The notes below the pieces were generated by a model. That model saw only the letters and a list, made by a program, of their open reading frames with translations, was not told the DNA's origin and searched no databases. This document shows, in pieces, positions 63,538-64,000 of a DNA stretch of 64,000 nucleotides. Source of the DNA: Oncomelania hupensis (Eukaryota > Mollusca > Gastropoda > Littorinimorpha > Pomatiopsidae); the NCBI GenBank assembly GCA_036898135.1, contig CM072525.1, forward strand, positions 58,273,049 through 58,337,048. The letters run 5' to 3'. The position numbers and the translations under genes are program-made. Position 1 is the stretch's first letter. Every line of letters begins with the position of its first letter.

Positions 63538-63647
63538 CCAAAAAAGATGTTCATTTGAATCGTTTCACCTCCCTGGAGGTAGAATCAGTTGACATGGAGG
63601 AGTCACCTCCACAGGAGTCAGCACTTCCATCTTCAGCTAAAAAATAA
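63538..63647 (+). pseudogene. Tail of Jockey-like LINE ORF1 after the LTR insertion
   Basis: Continues the ORF1 frame (KKDVHLNRFTSLEVESVDME, then EESPPQESALPSSAKK) to TAA at 63645. The Ser/Pro/Glu-rich end matches the tail before the insertion in character and in frame. Confidence 0.85.
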
Positions 63648-63714
63648 TCTATTATATTTAAGGAGAAACATAAATTGATTGAAATAAAACATACTTCTTT
63701 TATTTCGTTTTACC

Positions 63715-64000
63715 ATGACCTTTTTAATACAATGGAACTTTAGAGGCCTTAAAGCCAACTACGAACAGTTGCTCTTGCTTTCTAAAACCCGACCAAGCTT
63801 AATTTGTCTACAGGAAACTCTTCTGAGTCCTGATAAAATACTTCAGTTATCTGGATACTCTTGCTTGCAGTTAAATGTTTCTCGTGGGAACGCTTTATGT
63901 GTTCGTTCAGACATTTTATTTAGCCCAGTTACATTGACCACACCCCTGGAGGCAATTGCTGCTCGAGTATCTTTCCAAAAAACTGTAACAGTCTGCTCCT
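63715..64000 (+). CDS. Jockey-like LINE ORF2, endonuclease start (runs off window)
   Basis: The ATG lies 67 bases after the ORF1 stop. The first 95 codons are open and begin MTFLIQWNFRGLKANYEQLL, with QWN and then PSLICLQETLLS (the catalytic QET). A typical EEP endonuclease continues (SGYSCLQLNVSRGNALCVRS). The remainder of EN, RT and RNase H should lie beyond 64000. Confidence 0.9.
   Translation, partial: MTFLIQWNFRGLKANYEQLLLLSKTRPSLICLQETLLSPDKILQLSGYSCLQLNVSRGNALCVRSDILFSPVTLTTPLEAIAARVSFQKTVTVCS

Overview
The window is animal nuclear DNA, most likely from a marine invertebrate and perhaps a mollusc. This is inferred from the repeat mix, not from any marker gene. No bacterial operon, rRNA or CRISPR is present. 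Almost everything is mobile or tandemly repeated DNA. The only host coding sequence I can support is two short exons (about 34.79-34.94 kb and 50.63-50.74 kb, + strand) whose splice phases match across a 15.7 kb intron full of retroelements.

Region by region. 1-1.4 kb holds a LINE pol fragment (- strand), an LTR fragment and an (ATC)n tract. 1.44-24.55 kb is one block of a 13-bp minisatellite split by a 16.0 kb Polinton/Maverick (adintovirus-like) element at 2484-18519, with a TATGAA target duplication. Its protein-primed DNA polymerase B and retroviral-type integrase are open. The packaging ATPase, the putative major capsid protein and several conserved structural genes carry stops or frameshifts. 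24.55-24.83 kb is (GAT)n. 25.2-27.5 kb holds two PIF/Harbinger-type elements head to tail, sharing CAG target duplications. 27.5-31 kb contains microsatellites, an LTR scrap, a LINE tail and a 426-bp tandem duplication. 31.6-34.7 kb holds a SINE-like element and two copies of one RTE-like LINE facing each other as a 1 kb inverted repeat.

39.5-41.2 kb is the best copy of that LINE (RT, about 530 codons). 41.6-49.1 kb is a young Ty3/gypsy-family LTR element (TSD AAGGG, apparently identical 830-bp LTRs) whose integrase lies before the reverse transcriptase. 49.7-50.5 kb is a 34-bp minisatellite interrupted by a second SINE-like copy. 52.4-54.4 kb is an RTE-like LINE (-) interrupted by a 5'-truncated Jockey-like LINE with an 11-bp target duplication. 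From about 54.4 kb to the window end is a longer Jockey-like LINE (ORF1 with a duplicated module and zinc knuckles, start of ORF2). Its ORF1 is split by a second integrase-first LTR element (57023-63532, TSD GTCTT), which is itself split by a hAT-like DNA element (59765-60755, TSD CATTG).

The strongest leads are the Polinton inside a satellite, with a TATA-like motif abutting nearly every start codon; the integrase-first LTR elements, one with a five-fold heat-shock-element array just upstream of gag; and the three-level nest, in which removing each insertion plus one target duplication returns the host ORF to frame.
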